This document shows positions 19,063-28,253 of a stretch of DNA of 64,000 bases, one piece after another. The DNA is from Aequorivita xiaoshiensis (GTDB taxonomy: Bacteria > Bacteroidota > Bacteroidia > Flavobacteriales > Flavobacteriaceae). The stretch is from assembly GCF_022008395.1 (NCBI RefSeq), contig NZ_JAIRBB010000002.1, positions 124,001-188,000 on the forward strand, in the 5' to 3' direction. How positions within the stretch are numbered: position 1 is the stretch's first letter; the number at the start of each line of letters is the position of its first letter. Position numbers and translations under genes: made by a program. The notes under the pieces were generated by a model. The model searched no databases and had not been told where the DNA came from. It saw nothing but the letters and a program-made list of their open reading frames with translations.

Positions 19063-20322
19063 TCAACTTTTACTTTTTGAATTTCGATAAAAAATGATTG
19101 ACGCAAAAAGTCCTATAACCGAGAATATTGTCAACATCCAAAATACCTGCTGATGGCCTGCTTCACCAGGAGAGCCATCTAAAAAATACCCGATTGCGGG
19201 CCCTGCAAAAACCTCAGGAGTATAACCTATAAAGGAAATAATTCCCACTGCAGTTCCTGTAAGCGTTAAAGGTATATTGCCTTCTTTCATAACGGCGAAA
19301 TAAAGTACACGAGCAGCGTAAACACCGACGGCCGTAACAATTATAGAAAGAAAGAATAAAATATCTGTTTCTTGGCCTAAAATACCGGAGGCAAAAAGTA
19401 TCCCTCCAAAAAATGAAAGTACAAATCCGATACATAGGTAAATTGAAGGACGAGAACGATCTGCTAGAAATCCGATTACCACACCCACAATAGGGCGAAT
19501 AAATAATAAGAACGTGCCTGTTTTGGCAGCATCAACTTCGCTATATAGCATTACGTCCTTGGCATAGAGTGAAAATATATCGGTTATTTTATACCCTACA
19601 TAGGCACATATAATAATAACCATAAGGAGCCAAACAGATGGTAATTTTAGGACTGTTTTTATGTTTTTAAAAGTGATTTTCTCATGGCTTGTCGCTTCAG
19701 TTTCTTTATCAATTTTTAAGAAGAATAATACTATTACTCCAATTATAGCAACAAGAGCGGAGGAGGTATAAACTACATAGTGGAAGGCTTTTAATTGCAC
19801 TTCAGACGATATTTCAGTTTCAGAAACAAATAGCGAAAACACAAATACACCAAGCAATCCAAAGAGTGCGCCTACTAATCCACGCCCTCCATCTAAAAAG
19901 CCAAATGCTTTTCCTTGATTGTCATTTCCACCCCAAACGCGGGTGGCTTTTATCATTGCCGACCAAAACAGAAAAATTGTTGTAAAACCCCAAAACCCAT
20001 ATAGAATTATTAAAATTTGAAAAGTAGGGGAGCTGGCATAAACAAGGCCGCCTAAGGCTGTAAGTATCAAAGCTGTTCCCATCAATTTTCGAGGAGGAAA
20101 TCTATCTGCTAAAGGACCGCCAAATAAATAAGAGAAGACTGCCACTATTCCATATACCGAGAAGCAAAATCCCAATTCTGTGTTATTGATTTTAAAAACT
20201 TCAAGAACAGTAGCTCTAAAAACCCGGGCCAAAACAAATGGCAAGATAAAGACAGCTTCCCCTGCAAGAATTAATAGGATAATATAAGCTATATATCGTC
20301 TTGAAGGCTTTTTATTATTCAA
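19063..20322 (-). CDS. Major facilitator superfamily transporter
   Basis: 419 residues with 12 predicted membrane helices. The first loop contains GGPLADRFPPRKLMGTALILTAL, matching the MFS motif G-x-x-x-D-R-x-x-R-(K/R). The pattern WSAMIKATRVWGGNDNQGKAFGFLDGGRGL near residues 120-150 resembles organophosphate/nitrate-type antiporters that use a conserved GKAFG. The substrate is not predictable. It is followed by no gene on its strand for about 400 bases. Confidence 0.85.
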   Translation of the reverse strand: MNNKKPSRRYIAYIILLILAGEAVFILPFVLARVFRATVLEVFKINNTELGFCFSVYGIVAVFSYLFGGPLADRFPPRKLMGTALILTALGGLVYASSPTFQILIILYGFWGFTTIFLFWSAMIKATRVWGGNDNQGKAFGFLDGGRGLVGALFGLLGVFVFSLFVSETEISSEVQLKAFHYVVYTSSALVAIIGVIVLFFLKIDKETEATSHEKITFKNIKTVLKLPSVWLLMVIIICAYVGYKITDIFSLYAKDVMLYSEVDAAKTGTFLLFIRPIVGVVIGFLADRSRPSIYLCIGFVLSFFGGILFASGILGQETDILFFLSIIVTAVGVYAARVLYFAVMKEGNIPLTLTGTAVGIISFIGYTPEVFAGPAIGYFLDGSPGEAGHQQVFWMLTIFSVIGLFASIIFYRNSKSKS

Positions 20323-20493
20323 TTGTTTATTTTATAAATTTTGGTTCTTGTAAAAGTAGTGTATTTTAAAAAGATATTGTTTTTACTGTAATTAGAATAG
20401 AATTTTATCCTTCTGATACGCTCAGGAAAGTAATTAATTCATTATTAATGACGGATTTAAAAATATTTATGACATGATGGCAGTACAATTTGG

Positions 20494-20510
20494 TTGGCAC
20501 AATCATTGAC
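20494..20510 (+). promoter_or_regulatory. Sigma-54-like (-24/-12) promoter upstream of dnaK
   Basis: TTGGCACAATCATTGAC fits the RpoN consensus TGGCAC-N5-TTGCA at all positions except one: GA stands where the -12 GC is expected. The GG and -12 dinucleotides are correctly spaced by 10 bases. The predicted start near 20521 leaves a leader of about 50 bases. No clear TAnnTTTG box is visible in the dnaK upstream region. Confidence 0.5.
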
Positions 20511-20569
20511 TTATAGAACTCGAAATTAAGAATACACAACATAAATAATAAACAACAAACAATACTATT

Positions 20570-22477
20570 ATGAGTAAAATAATTGGAATCGACTTAGGAA
20601 CAACAAACTCTTGCGTTGCCGTAATGGAAGGAAGCGAGCCAACAGTTATTCCTAATGCCGAAGGAAAAAGAACGACTCCTTCTGTAATCGCATTTGTAGA
20701 AGGTGGCGAAATTAAAGTAGGTGATCCTGCAAAACGTCAGGCTGTTACAAACCCAACAAAAACCATTAGCTCTATTAAGAGATTTATGGGGAATAAATAT
20801 TCTGAGTCTTTAAAAGAAACAGAACATTCTGCATACAAGGTAGTAAAAGGCGATAACGATACAGCTCGTGTTGATATCGATGGCCGTTTATATACACCAC
20901 AAGAATTAAGTGCAATGATTCTTCAAAAAATGAAGAAAACTGCAGAAGATTATTTAGGACAAGATGTTACTCGTGCGGTAATTACTGTTCCTGCATACTT
21001 TAATGACAGTCAGCGTCAAGCTACAAAAGAAGCTGGAGAAATTGCTGGTCTTAAAGTAGAAAGAATTATTAATGAGCCAACTGCTGCTGCACTTGCCTAC
21101 GGTCTTGACAAAAAAGGAACAGACCAAAAAGTAGTTGTGTTTGACTTTGGTGGTGGTACACATGACGTTAGTATCCTTGAATTAGGAGACGGAGTTTTTG
21201 AAGTACTTGCTACTGATGGAGATACACACTTAGGTGGTGATGACGTTGACCAAAAAATAATCAATTGGTTAGCAGATGAGTTTAAGGCTGAAGAAGATTT
21301 CGATCTTCGTAAAGACCCTATGGCGTTACAACGTTTAAAGGAAGCCGCTGAAAAAGCAAAAATTGAACTTTCTTCTGCTGCACAAACAGAAATCAACTTA
21401 CCTTATGTTACTGCTACTGCTAGCGGACCAAAACACTTGGTTAAAACATTGTCTCGTGCTAAGTTCGAGCAATTAATTGACGATTTAGTTAAGAGAACTA
21501 TGGTTCCTTGTGAAACTGCAATGAAAGCTGCAGGTTTAAGCAAGAGCGATATTGATGAAGTAATTTTAGTTGGTGGTTCAACTCGTATTCCTGCAGTTCA
21601 GGAAGCTGTTGAAAAATTCTTCGGAAAAAAACCTCATAAAGGTGTAAACCCTGATGAAGTAGTAGCTGTTGGAGCTGCAATTCAAGGAGGTGTATTAACT
21701 GGAGATGTAAAAGATGTACTTCTTTTAGATGTAACTCCGCTTTCTCTTGGAATTGAAACTATGGGAGGTGTAATGACTAAATTGATTGAAGCTAACACTA
21801 CAATTCCAACTAAGAAAAGTCAAGTGTTCTCTACAGCTGCGGACAATCAGCCAAGTGTTGAAATTCACGTATTGCAAGGAGAGCGTCCAATGGCAAACGA
21901 TAACAAAACAATTGGTCGTTTCCACTTAGACGGAATTCCACCAGCTCAAAGAGGTGTGCCACAAATTGAAGTAACGTTTGATATTGATGCTAATGGTATC
22001 ATTAAAGTAAGCGCTACCGATAAGGCTACTAATAAATCTCAAGACATCCGTATCGAAGCTTCTTCAGGATTAACAGAAGATGAAATCGCTAAGATGAAAG
22101 CTGATGCAGAAGCAAATGCTGAAAGCGATAAAGCTGCAAAAGAAAAAGTAGATAAATTGAATGAAGCAGATGCAATGATCTTCCAAACTGAAAAGCAACT
22201 GAATGAATTTGGTGATAAATTATCTGATGATAAAAAGAAACCAATTGAGGAAGCATTAGAAGAATTGAAGAAAGCACACGCATCACAAGATTTAGCTACA
22301 ATTCAACCAGCTTTAGATAAGATAAATGAAGCTTGGAAAACTGCTTCTGAAGAAATGTATAAAGCGCAAGCAGATGCACAAGGTGCACCAACAGGTGATA
22401 CTGAAGCAGGAGCTGAGCAGGGAAGCAACACTGAAAATAGTGATGTGGAAGATGTTGACTTCGAAGAAGTAAAGTAA
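20570..22477 (+). CDS. dnaK: Chaperone protein DnaK (Hsp70)
   Basis: 635 residues, standard length. The ATPase domain begins [18 protein letters not shown] and contains [42 protein letters not shown] and [12 protein letters not shown]. The interdomain linker is [13 protein letters not shown]. The substrate-binding domain and the lid follow, and the tail ends in the conserved acidic [10 protein letters not shown]. dnaJ and grpE are not adjacent. The gene has its own terminator, so it is probably monocistronic. The family signature often written GGGTFDVS is GGGTHDVS here. Confidence 0.99.
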   Translation: MSKIIGIDLGTTNSCVAVMEGSEPTVIPNAEGKRTTPSVIAFVEGGEIKVGDPAKRQAVTNPTKTISSIKRFMGNKYSESLKETEHSAYKVVKGDNDTARVDIDGRLYTPQELSAMILQKMKKTAEDYLGQDVTRAVITVPAYFNDSQRQATKEAGEIAGLKVERIINEPTAAALAYGLDKKGTDQKVVVFDFGGGTHDVSILELGDGVFEVLATDGDTHLGGDDVDQKIINWLADEFKAEEDFDLRKDPMALQRLKEAAEKAKIELSSAAQTEINLPYVTATASGPKHLVKTLSRAKFEQLIDDLVKRTMVPCETAMKAAGLSKSDIDEVILVGGSTRIPAVQEAVEKFFGKKPHKGVNPDEVVAVGAAIQGGVLTGDVKDVLLLDVTPLSLGIETMGGVMTKLIEANTTIPTKKSQVFSTAADNQPSVEIHVLQGERPMANDNKTIGRFHLDGIPPAQRGVPQIEVTFDIDANGIIKVSATDKATNKSQDIRIEASSGLTEDEIAKMKADAEANAESDKAAKEKVDKLNEADAMIFQTEKQLNEFGDKLSDDKKKPIEEALEELKKAHASQDLATIQPALDKINEAWKTASEEMYKAQADAQGAPTGDTEAGAEQGSNTENSDVEDVDFEEVK

Positions 22478-22520
22478 GCTGAGATTAAGTTTTGCTCTAT
22501 GCAAAAATATATTATTCGCT

Positions 22521-22543
22521 TATCCCAAGCATAGTCGAGGGGT
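22521..22543 (+). repeat. Possible degenerate intergenic repeat
   Basis: TATCCCAAGCATAGTCGAGGGG resembles, from memory, the short GAGCGGAGTCGA-type intergenic repeats of Bacteroidota. The ends CCC/GGG can pair. There is only one copy in this window, so the assignment is weak. Confidence 0.25.
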
Positions 22544-22574
22544 TTTTACAAGCAAGATAATATAAGCTAAATAC

Positions 22575-22606
22575 AAAACCGCAACCTGAAAAGGTTGCGG
22601 TTTTTT
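22575..22606 (+). terminator. Intrinsic terminator after dnaK
   Basis: The perfect stem AAAACCGCAACCT/AGGTTGCGGTTTT with loop GAAA is followed by a T run. Confidence 0.9.
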
Positions 22607-22700
22607 GTTTTAATTAATTAAGGTGTATTTTAGTTATTATGAGGAATTAAAAAATAGATAGTAGAATTATTGACCTTCTTAAAAGTTTAGATAAATGTAA

Positions 22701-22733
22701 TTTGAATGTGGGAAGGTGCTATGTTTAGATTTG
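22701..22733 (+). promoter_or_regulatory. Orphan plus-strand promoter-like pair
   Basis: TTTG (22701-22704) and TAGATTTG (22726-22733) are separated by 21 bases, a full -33/-7 match. No plus-strand gene follows before 23628. It could drive an antisense transcript over the structured RNA at 22747-22885, or be chance in AT-rich DNA. Confidence 0.35.
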
Positions 22734-22746
22734 GAACTAACAGATA

Positions 22747-22885
22747 TAAAAAGAACGGCCTGTAAGGGCCGTTCAATTTTAAAGCTTTTTATTTTAACCA
22801 ATTATTAAGCTTTAAGGTCACATACTTGGAAAGTGGGGGTTTCCAATAGGTAACCGGGGGCCAAAATATAATTTATTAGACACTA
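22747..22885 (-). ncRNA. Candidate structured small RNA or structured 3' UTR
   Basis: On the minus strand, a -7 box TAGATTTG (22889-22896) with TTTG 16 bases further upstream precedes three elements. The first is a 40-base hairpin (22816-22855) of about 15 pairs, including two G-U pairs that would be A-C mismatches on the other strand. The second is a perfect 9-bp hairpin TTAAAGCTT/AAGCTTTAA (22779-22815). The third is a GC-rich hairpin GAACGGCC/GGCCGTTC (22753-22774) followed by five U, a typical terminator. It could be an independent RNA of about 140 bases or the 3' UTR of the hydrolase gene whose stop is at 22942. I could not match it to a known family. Confidence 0.45.
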
Positions 22886-22941
22886 TCCCAAATCTATTCA
22901 TGATAATTTTTGCAAATTTAACTTTTAAAGGATTTGTATGT

Positions 22942-23583
22942 TTATATAGCAATCTCATTTATAAATTTTCGATTAACTTCATGGATTCCATCGAAAACTT
23001 TAATTTCTAGCCTGTTATCAAATAACTCGCTTCCTTTTAATTGCTCTTCTGTTTTTCTCGCTTCTGTGATGTATTCATCCTTATCACCATATATGTAAAT
23101 AACTCTAGTAGATGGCTTCAAAAATTCAAAATCAGAGGCTTTCAGTTCCTTTGGAATTCCTCCTGAGTGAAGGATTAGTTTGTCACAATTTATTTTTCTA
23201 TTTGCAATCCAGCGTGATGCAATTGAAACTCCTTGAGAATATCCTAACACAATTAAATTAGGTATTTCTCTAGTTATTTCTTTTTCAAAAACAGCATCTA
23301 TATAATTTAATATATTTTCAGTTTCTAGAACTGTATTTTCACGTGTAAGCCAAGAAGCGCCTACGTGTTTAAATTTTCTGTCTTGGTAGTATTTTGAAGG
23401 AGCTTGTGGCGCAATGATGTAATTTTCTTCAGAATTCAACTCAGAAAAATATCTAATAAAGTATTTACTTAAATACCCCATACCGTGAAAAACTATCCAA
23501 ACATTTTTAGTGTTTTCGGTTAAAGTATTTAAGGTTGAATAAGTGTTGACCGATTTGTAAGAAGCTTCTTTTTCAGTGCTCAT
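22942..23583 (-). CDS. Alpha/beta-hydrolase, phospholipase/carboxylesterase type
   Basis: 213 residues. VFHGMG (31-36) supplies the oxyanion region, GYSQG (114-118) the nucleophile Ser116, YGDKDE (165-170) an acidic residue and IHEV the histidine His201. This is a short, lid-free serine hydrolase fold like bacterial carboxylesterases. It diverges from the thioesterase-menF-menD genes over a shared 44-base promoter region, so it may be linked to them. It is not a clear MenH. A -7 box TACATTTG (23610-23617, minus) fits its start. Confidence 0.8.
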   Translation of the reverse strand: MSTEKEASYKSVNTYSTLNTLTENTKNVWIVFHGMGYLSKYFIRYFSELNSEENYIIAPQAPSKYYQDRKFKHVGASWLTRENTVLETENILNYIDAVFEKEITREIPNLIVLGYSQGVSIASRWIANRKINCDKLILHSGGIPKELKASDFEFLKPSTRVIYIYGDKDEYITEARKTEEQLKGSELFDNRLEIKVFDGIHEVNRKFINEIAI

Positions 23584-23597
23584 TTGTTGTATTCAAT

Positions 23598-23617
23598 TTT
23601 GTATTTTTACAAATGTA
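23598..23617. promoter_or_regulatory. Divergent promoter with inverted repeat
   Basis: TTTGTA-TTTT-TACAAA (23598-23613) is a perfect 6-bp inverted repeat. It overlaps a minus-strand -7 box TACATTTG (23610-23617) and a plus-strand near-match TATTTTTA (23602-23609). It could coordinate the hydrolase and the men genes. Confidence 0.4.
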
Positions 23618-23627
23618 ATTTAATAAG

Positions 23628-24053
23628 ATGAAGTACACTAAAGATCAAATTTTAGCTATGTCCAAAAAGATGTGTGAAAACACATTAATGGAAACCTTGA
23701 ATATAGAATTTACGGAAGTCGGAGATGACTTTATAATTGCAAAAATGCCAGTAACTCCTAGAGTTCATCAACCTGACGGTGTTTTACACGGCGGTGCATC
23801 TGTCGCTTTAGCAGAGAGTGTTGGAAGTGCAGGAGCTTATTTCTTTTTAAACGCTGAAAACATTGTTGTTCGCGGAATTGAAATTGCAGCCAACCACGTA
23901 AAAAGTGTTCGTAAAGGTTTTGTGTATGCTCACGCAAGTATACTGCATAAAGGACGTACAACTCAGCTATGGCAGATAAAGATAACCAATGAAGAAGGCG
24001 ATCTCGTTTCTCTTGTGAAACTCACAACTATAAGTTTACCAAAAACCCAATAA
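23628..24053 (+). CDS. PaaI-family hot-dog thioesterase, probable DHNA-CoA thioesterase
   Basis: 141 residues. The motif GVLHGGASVALAESVGSAGA (51-70) has the His-Gly-Gly and the catalytic Glu63 of the PaaI/MenI group. These enzymes hydrolyse small aromatic acyl-CoA esters. Its stop overlaps the start of menF by one base (TAATG), and menD follows. Hydrolysis of 1,4-dihydroxy-2-naphthoyl-CoA in menaquinone synthesis is therefore the best guess for its role; the inference rests on context. Confidence 0.85.
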   Translation: MKYTKDQILAMSKKMCENTLMETLNIEFTEVGDDFIIAKMPVTPRVHQPDGVLHGGASVALAESVGSAGAYFFLNAENIVVRGIEIAANHVKSVRKGFVYAHASILHKGRTTQLWQIKITNEEGDLVSLVKLTTISLPKTQ

Positions 24054-25117
24054 TGGATTTTAATTTATTACTTGAGAAAATTTCAAATCATTATTTGAAA
24101 AAATTACCATTTGTAGTATACAGTAAACCAAATAGTAAAAATTTATCTGCTCTTCTGCAAAAGGATGATTTCTTACACGAAATTAAAGAATTAAATAAAG
24201 CTGGATTTGTACTTTCGCCATTCAACTATCACAATTCTTCTTTTTTTATACCTGAAATCGAGTCAGAGATTTATATTTCTGAATTTGTAAAAGAACCGTT
24301 TACAACAGAGGTTACTTCAGTTTTAAACGATGAAAATGAGGAAGATTATTACATTAAACTATTAGAAAATACAATAGAAGCAATTAAAAATAATACAGCA
24401 AGTAAAATTGTTATCTCACGTCCGAAAGACATACAGCTTCAAAATTTTTCTATTGATAAATTACTAAATCGTTTATTTTCAACCTATCCTACAGCCTTCC
24501 GATATATTTGGTTTCATCCTAGAACTGGTTTATGGTGTGGTGCAACGCCAGAAACACTTGTGAATTTAGATGATAATATGTTTTCAACTATGGCTTTGGC
24601 AGGAACCCAACCATATATCAATAACGAGCCTGCAACTTGGAGACCTAAAGAACAAGATGAACAACAGCAGGTGACTAATATGATTTTAGATAAATTAAAA
24701 CCTGCGGCCTCTTCATTAGAGATTTCTAAAACATATACTCATCGTGCTGGTTCGTTATTACACCTTAGAACAGATATAAGGGGTAAACTAAATAACAATA
24801 CAACGCTCACAGCTATAGCGTCTGCTTTACACCCAACACCGGCAGTAGGTGGCAATCCTAAAGAAATAGCACAAAAATTTATTTTAGAAAATGAAGGATA
24901 CAATCGCGAATTTTACACAGGTTTTTTTGGTCCTATATTCAATAATGGGACTTCGGCCAACCTTATGGTAAACTTACGATGTATGAAAATAGAAGATGAC
25001 GTTGCGCGTATATTTGTTGGTGGTGGAATAACTTTAGAGTCTAATCCAAAAGAGGAATGGCAGGAAACTCAAAATAAAATGCAAACAATGTTACAAGTAT
25101 TGCAGCCAATGCTTTAA
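24053..25117 (+). CDS. menF: Isochorismate synthase
   Basis: 354 residues of the chorismate-binding fold. The N-terminal third is poorly conserved. The catalytic part has KIVISRPK (near 119), YPTAFRYIWFHPRTGLWCGATPE, ALAGTQP, ASALHPTPAVGGNPK and NREFYTGFFGPI, as in MenF/EntC. It converts chorismate to isochorismate to begin menaquinone synthesis. It overlaps the thioesterase gene by one base and ends 31 bases before menD. Confidence 0.92.
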   Translation: MDFNLLLEKISNHYLKKLPFVVYSKPNSKNLSALLQKDDFLHEIKELNKAGFVLSPFNYHNSSFFIPEIESEIYISEFVKEPFTTEVTSVLNDENEEDYYIKLLENTIEAIKNNTASKIVISRPKDIQLQNFSIDKLLNRLFSTYPTAFRYIWFHPRTGLWCGATPETLVNLDDNMFSTMALAGTQPYINNEPATWRPKEQDEQQQVTNMILDKLKPAASSLEISKTYTHRAGSLLHLRTDIRGKLNNNTTLTAIASALHPTPAVGGNPKEIAQKFILENEGYNREFYTGFFGPIFNNGTSANLMVNLRCMKIEDDVARIFVGGGITLESNPKEEWQETQNKMQTMLQVLQPML

Positions 25118-25148
25118 AATTTACAGTGTCTTTATACCTTTACACTCC

Positions 25149-26813
25149 ATGAAATTTACAAATAAAATCCTCGCTCAAACCCTTATTCAATTATGTTTGG
25201 ATAAAGGAATTAATCATATCGTAATTTCTCCAGGGTCGCGTAATGCACCATTAACCATAGGTTTTGGAGAACATCCGGAATTTAAGTGTTTTAGCATAGT
25301 TGATGAACGTGCTGCTGCATTTTTTGCAATGGGAATGGCGCAACAATTAAAAAAACCTGTAGCTGTTGTTTGCACCTCCGGCTCAGCATTAATAAACTAT
25401 TACCCAGCAATTTCCGAAGCGTTTTATAGTGATATTCCGCTTGTAGCTATTTCAGCAGATAGGCCTGCAGACCGAATAGATATAGGCGATGGACAAACGA
25501 TTCGTCAGGAAAATGTTTTTCATAATCATATTCTATACAGTGCTAACTGTATCGAGGGCGATGCATTTCAACAAAAAAATGAAACCGAAATAAACGTTGC
25601 CTTAAATACAGCAATTGAGTTATCGGGACCTGTTCATATTAATATTCCTTTTTCTGAACCATTATATCAAACCGTTGACAAGCCATTAGTTTCACCACAA
25701 AACGTTAAAGCTAGGTTGAATAGTTTCGACTTGTCAGAAGATTTAACACCTTTTCAAAGGAAGTGGAATAGTAGTAGTCGCAAAATGATTCTGGTTGGAG
25801 TTCTACCACCAAACAGTGTAGAGCAACGTTTTATCGAACATTTAGCAAAAGATAAAAGTGTTTTAGTTCTAACCGAAACAACTTCAAACCTTCATAATGA
25901 AAGATTTATTTCTGCTATAGATCAGCTTATAACACCGTTGACAGAAGAGGATTTTAAAAATCTGCAACCAGACATATTATTGAGTTTTGGAGGAATGGTG
26001 GTTTCTAAGAGAATAAAAGCTTTTTTGAGAAATTATGCTCCAAAAGAGCATTGGCACGTAGATTCAAATAAAGCCTACGATACTTTCTTTGCTTTAACGC
26101 ATCATTTTAAAACGCCAATAAATAATTTTTTTACTGAATTTCTTCCTGATACAAATGCTGTAGGTAATGACTATCGGGAACATTGGTTATCATTAAAATC
26201 ATATCGTTTAAAACGTCACCATATGTACGAAACTCAAATTCCGTATTCAGATTTTATGGTGTTTTCTGAAATATTTAAACAGCTTCCACAAAATATTCAA
26301 CTTCAACTAAGTAATAGTGCTACAATTAGATATGCCCAATTATTTAATTTACCATCATCCTCAGAAGTTTTTTGTAATCGAGGAACTAGTGGAATTGATG
26401 GTAGTACAAGTACAGCAATAGGAGCAGCATACGCTTCAGAATTGCCTACGGTGTTTATTACTGGAGATCTGAGTTTTTTCTACGATAGCAATGCGTTGTG
26501 GAATAATTATGTACCAAAAAATTTTAAAATTATTGTAATAAATAATGGAGGTGGGGGTATTTTTAGAATTCTTCCTGGTGAAAAAGATACTAAAGTATTT
26601 GATACTTATTTTGAAACCAAACACAATCTAACAGCCAGATATCTATCAGAAATGTATGGTTTTAAGTATCAATCTCTAACTGAAGAAAAAGAATTAAGTA
26701 AAGGGATTGCCACATTCTTTCAATCAGATGAAGGGCCATCTTTGTTAGAGATATTTACGCCTTCGACTATCAACGATAAAGTGCTTTTGGATTATTTTGA
26801 ATTCATTGCCTAA
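25149..26813 (+). CDS. menD: 2-succinyl-5-enolpyruvyl-6-hydroxy-3-cyclohexene-1-carboxylate synthase
   Basis: 554 residues, thiamine-diphosphate dependent. SPGSRNAPLTIGFGEHPEFKC and DERAAAFFAMGMAQQ (with the TPP-contacting Glu) open the PYR domain. CTSGSALINYYPAISEA and SADRPADRIDIGDGQTIRQ are MenD signatures. The PP domain shows GTSGIDGSTSTAIGAA, TGDLSFFYDSNALWNN and NNGGGGIFRILPG. It condenses isochorismate with 2-oxoglutarate. It follows menF in the same operon. Confidence 0.97.
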   Translation: MKFTNKILAQTLIQLCLDKGINHIVISPGSRNAPLTIGFGEHPEFKCFSIVDERAAAFFAMGMAQQLKKPVAVVCTSGSALINYYPAISEAFYSDIPLVAISADRPADRIDIGDGQTIRQENVFHNHILYSANCIEGDAFQQKNETEINVALNTAIELSGPVHINIPFSEPLYQTVDKPLVSPQNVKARLNSFDLSEDLTPFQRKWNSSSRKMILVGVLPPNSVEQRFIEHLAKDKSVLVLTETTSNLHNERFISAIDQLITPLTEEDFKNLQPDILLSFGGMVVSKRIKAFLRNYAPKEHWHVDSNKAYDTFFALTHHFKTPINNFFTEFLPDTNAVGNDYREHWLSLKSYRLKRHHMYETQIPYSDFMVFSEIFKQLPQNIQLQLSNSATIRYAQLFNLPSSSEVFCNRGTSGIDGSTSTAIGAAYASELPTVFITGDLSFFYDSNALWNNYVPKNFKIIVINNGGGGIFRILPGEKDTKVFDTYFETKHNLTARYLSEMYGFKYQSLTEEKELSKGIATFFQSDEGPSLLEIFTPSTINDKVLLDYFEFIA

Positions 26814-26884
26814 GGCCAATTTATTACATCAGAATTTGTTAAGTTTTCCATTGATTATTATATTTTTAATTTTCTTTAAAACAC

Positions 26885-26892
26885 TACCTTTG
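26885..26892 (+). promoter_or_regulatory. -7 box immediately before the CvfB-like gene
   Basis: TACCTTTG ends only five bases before the ATG at 26898, so the transcript would start at or just before the start codon. This suggests a leaderless or nearly leaderless mRNA. No good -33 partner is seen. Confidence 0.5.
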
Positions 26893-26897
26893 CAGTT

Positions 26898-27728
26898 ATG
26901 ATAAAATTGGGTGAATACAATACATTAGAGATTCTAAGGGAAACCGAACCGGGTCTATATTTAGGTGATGAAGAAGAAAACGTGGTTCTCTTGCCTCACA
27001 AATACAAACCAGAAGAATATGAAATAGGAGATGAGATCACGGTTTTTATATACCTTGATAATGAGGAACGTCCTATAGCAACCACATTGGACCCTTTTTT
27101 ACAATTAAATACCTTTGGATATTTACATTGTAGCGATGTTACCGAATATGGTGCCTTTATGGATTGGGGATTAGAAAAACAGTTGTTTGTGCCTTTTAAG
27201 GAACAAGCACGTCCAATGAAAAAAGGAAATTGGTATATCGTATATTTATATATAGACGAAAAAACCAACCGCTTAGTCGGTTCAAGTAAAACAAACCATT
27301 TTCTTCAAAATGAAAACTTAACGGTTGAAGCTTATCAAGAAGTTGATATTTTAATAACACATTTAACTGAAAAAGGAGCAAATGCTATTGTTAATGGTGT
27401 TCATAAAGGATTAATTTATATAGAAGATATTTTTGAAGATATCCGTACAGGCGATAAGTTAAAGGCGTTTGTAAAGAAAATTCGCCCTGACAATAAAATT
27501 GATTTGGTTCTTCAACAACCGGGTTATAAGAGCATAGAGCCTAACGCTAATTTTATAAGAGAAGAATTAGAGGCCGCGGGAGGATTTCTTCCACTTCACG
27601 ACAAATCAGATCCAGACACTATTAAAAATATGTTGGGTATGAGTAAGAAAAGTTTCAAGAAAGCAATAGGAACGCTTTATAAAGACAAACAAATCATCAT
27701 TAAAGATGATGGAATTGAGTTGAAGTAA
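26898..27728 (+). CDS. cvfB: CvfB/YitL-family S1 RNA-binding protein
   Basis: 276 residues. Several S1-like OB domains are present: residues about 1-60, then GYLHCSDVTEYGAFMDWGLEKQLFVPFKEQ near 75-105, and VDILITHLTEKGANAIVNGVHKGLIY near 145-175. A C-terminal winged helix follows (MLGMSKKSFKKAIGTLYKDKQIIIKDDGIEL). CvfB proteins bind RNA and affect virulence gene expression in Gram-positives; the role in Bacteroidota is not established. It lies after menD but has its own -7 box. It converges with the next gene over a 53-base gap. Confidence 0.9.
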   Translation: MIKLGEYNTLEILRETEPGLYLGDEEENVVLLPHKYKPEEYEIGDEITVFIYLDNEERPIATTLDPFLQLNTFGYLHCSDVTEYGAFMDWGLEKQLFVPFKEQARPMKKGNWYIVYLYIDEKTNRLVGSSKTNHFLQNENLTVEAYQEVDILITHLTEKGANAIVNGVHKGLIYIEDIFEDIRTGDKLKAFVKKIRPDNKIDLVLQQPGYKSIEPNANFIREELEAAGGFLPLHDKSDPDTIKNMLGMSKKSFKKAIGTLYKDKQIIIKDDGIELK

Positions 27729-27781
27729 ATCCCCTATTAAATTCAAATATCTAGATGGGATTGTAGATTTTAGAAAATAAC

Positions 27782-28240
27782 TTAGTAATATCTGCGCCCT
27801 AGTCTAAAAGGTGCGCAACGTGCGCATATTCCGTGTGGCGGGCAAGTGTTTGCATTTAAGAATCCACGGCTTGCTTCATTATATGCCTCGTTTTTTACTT
27901 TGGTAGATCCATCTGCACTATAACTGCTATTACCGCCGTAAACTCCATATTCTCTAGGGTCTAAAGATATTTTAAGATCCGATTCTACGTAACTTTGATT
28001 TGTAATCATCGCATCAATCATACTTACCGGTTGGCGATAATTTTGTTTGTTCAACTTAAAAGATGGGAGTCTTTTTAAGCCTTTAGATCGAAAATCTCCT
28101 TCAAATAACAAAGAAGTGGTAGTTAAACTTTCAATTTCTGGAAGCTTAACAAAATCTAACTTATATTTATTGGTCTCGTAATCCAATTGAGCCGAAGCCA
28201 ATAATGGGAATAATAATATAAGAAACAATAGTTTTTTCAT
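27782..28240 (-). CDS. Small secreted protein with Cys-rich C-terminus, unknown
   Basis: 152 residues from the ATG at 28240, which opens a clear signal peptide (MKKLLFLILLFPLLASAQ). The frame extends 30 codons upstream, but a -7 box (28246-28253) and the signal peptide favour this start. The mature part has repeated polar segments and ends in a short Cys-rich tail, CPPHGICARCAPF, with three cysteines. I do not recognise the family. It converges with cvfB and is the neighbour of a secreted C1 peptidase on the same strand. Confidence 0.65.
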   Translation of the reverse strand: MKKLLFLILLFPLLASAQLDYETNKYKLDFVKLPEIESLTTTSLLFEGDFRSKGLKRLPSFKLNKQNYRQPVSMIDAMITNQSYVESDLKISLDPREYGVYGGNSSYSADGSTKVKNEAYNEASRGFLNANTCPPHGICARCAPFRLGRRYY

Positions 28241-28245
28241 CGAAA

Positions 28246-28253
28246 CAAAGATA
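28246..28253 (-). promoter_or_regulatory. -7 box five bases before a start codon
   Basis: TATCTTTG on the minus strand ends five bases before the ATG at 28240, giving a leader of about two bases or none. Confidence 0.45.

Noticed and set aside
21097-21396. 99-residue frame antisense to dnaK
   Set aside because: It is a shadow of the highly biased dnaK codons; no promoter and no family likeness.
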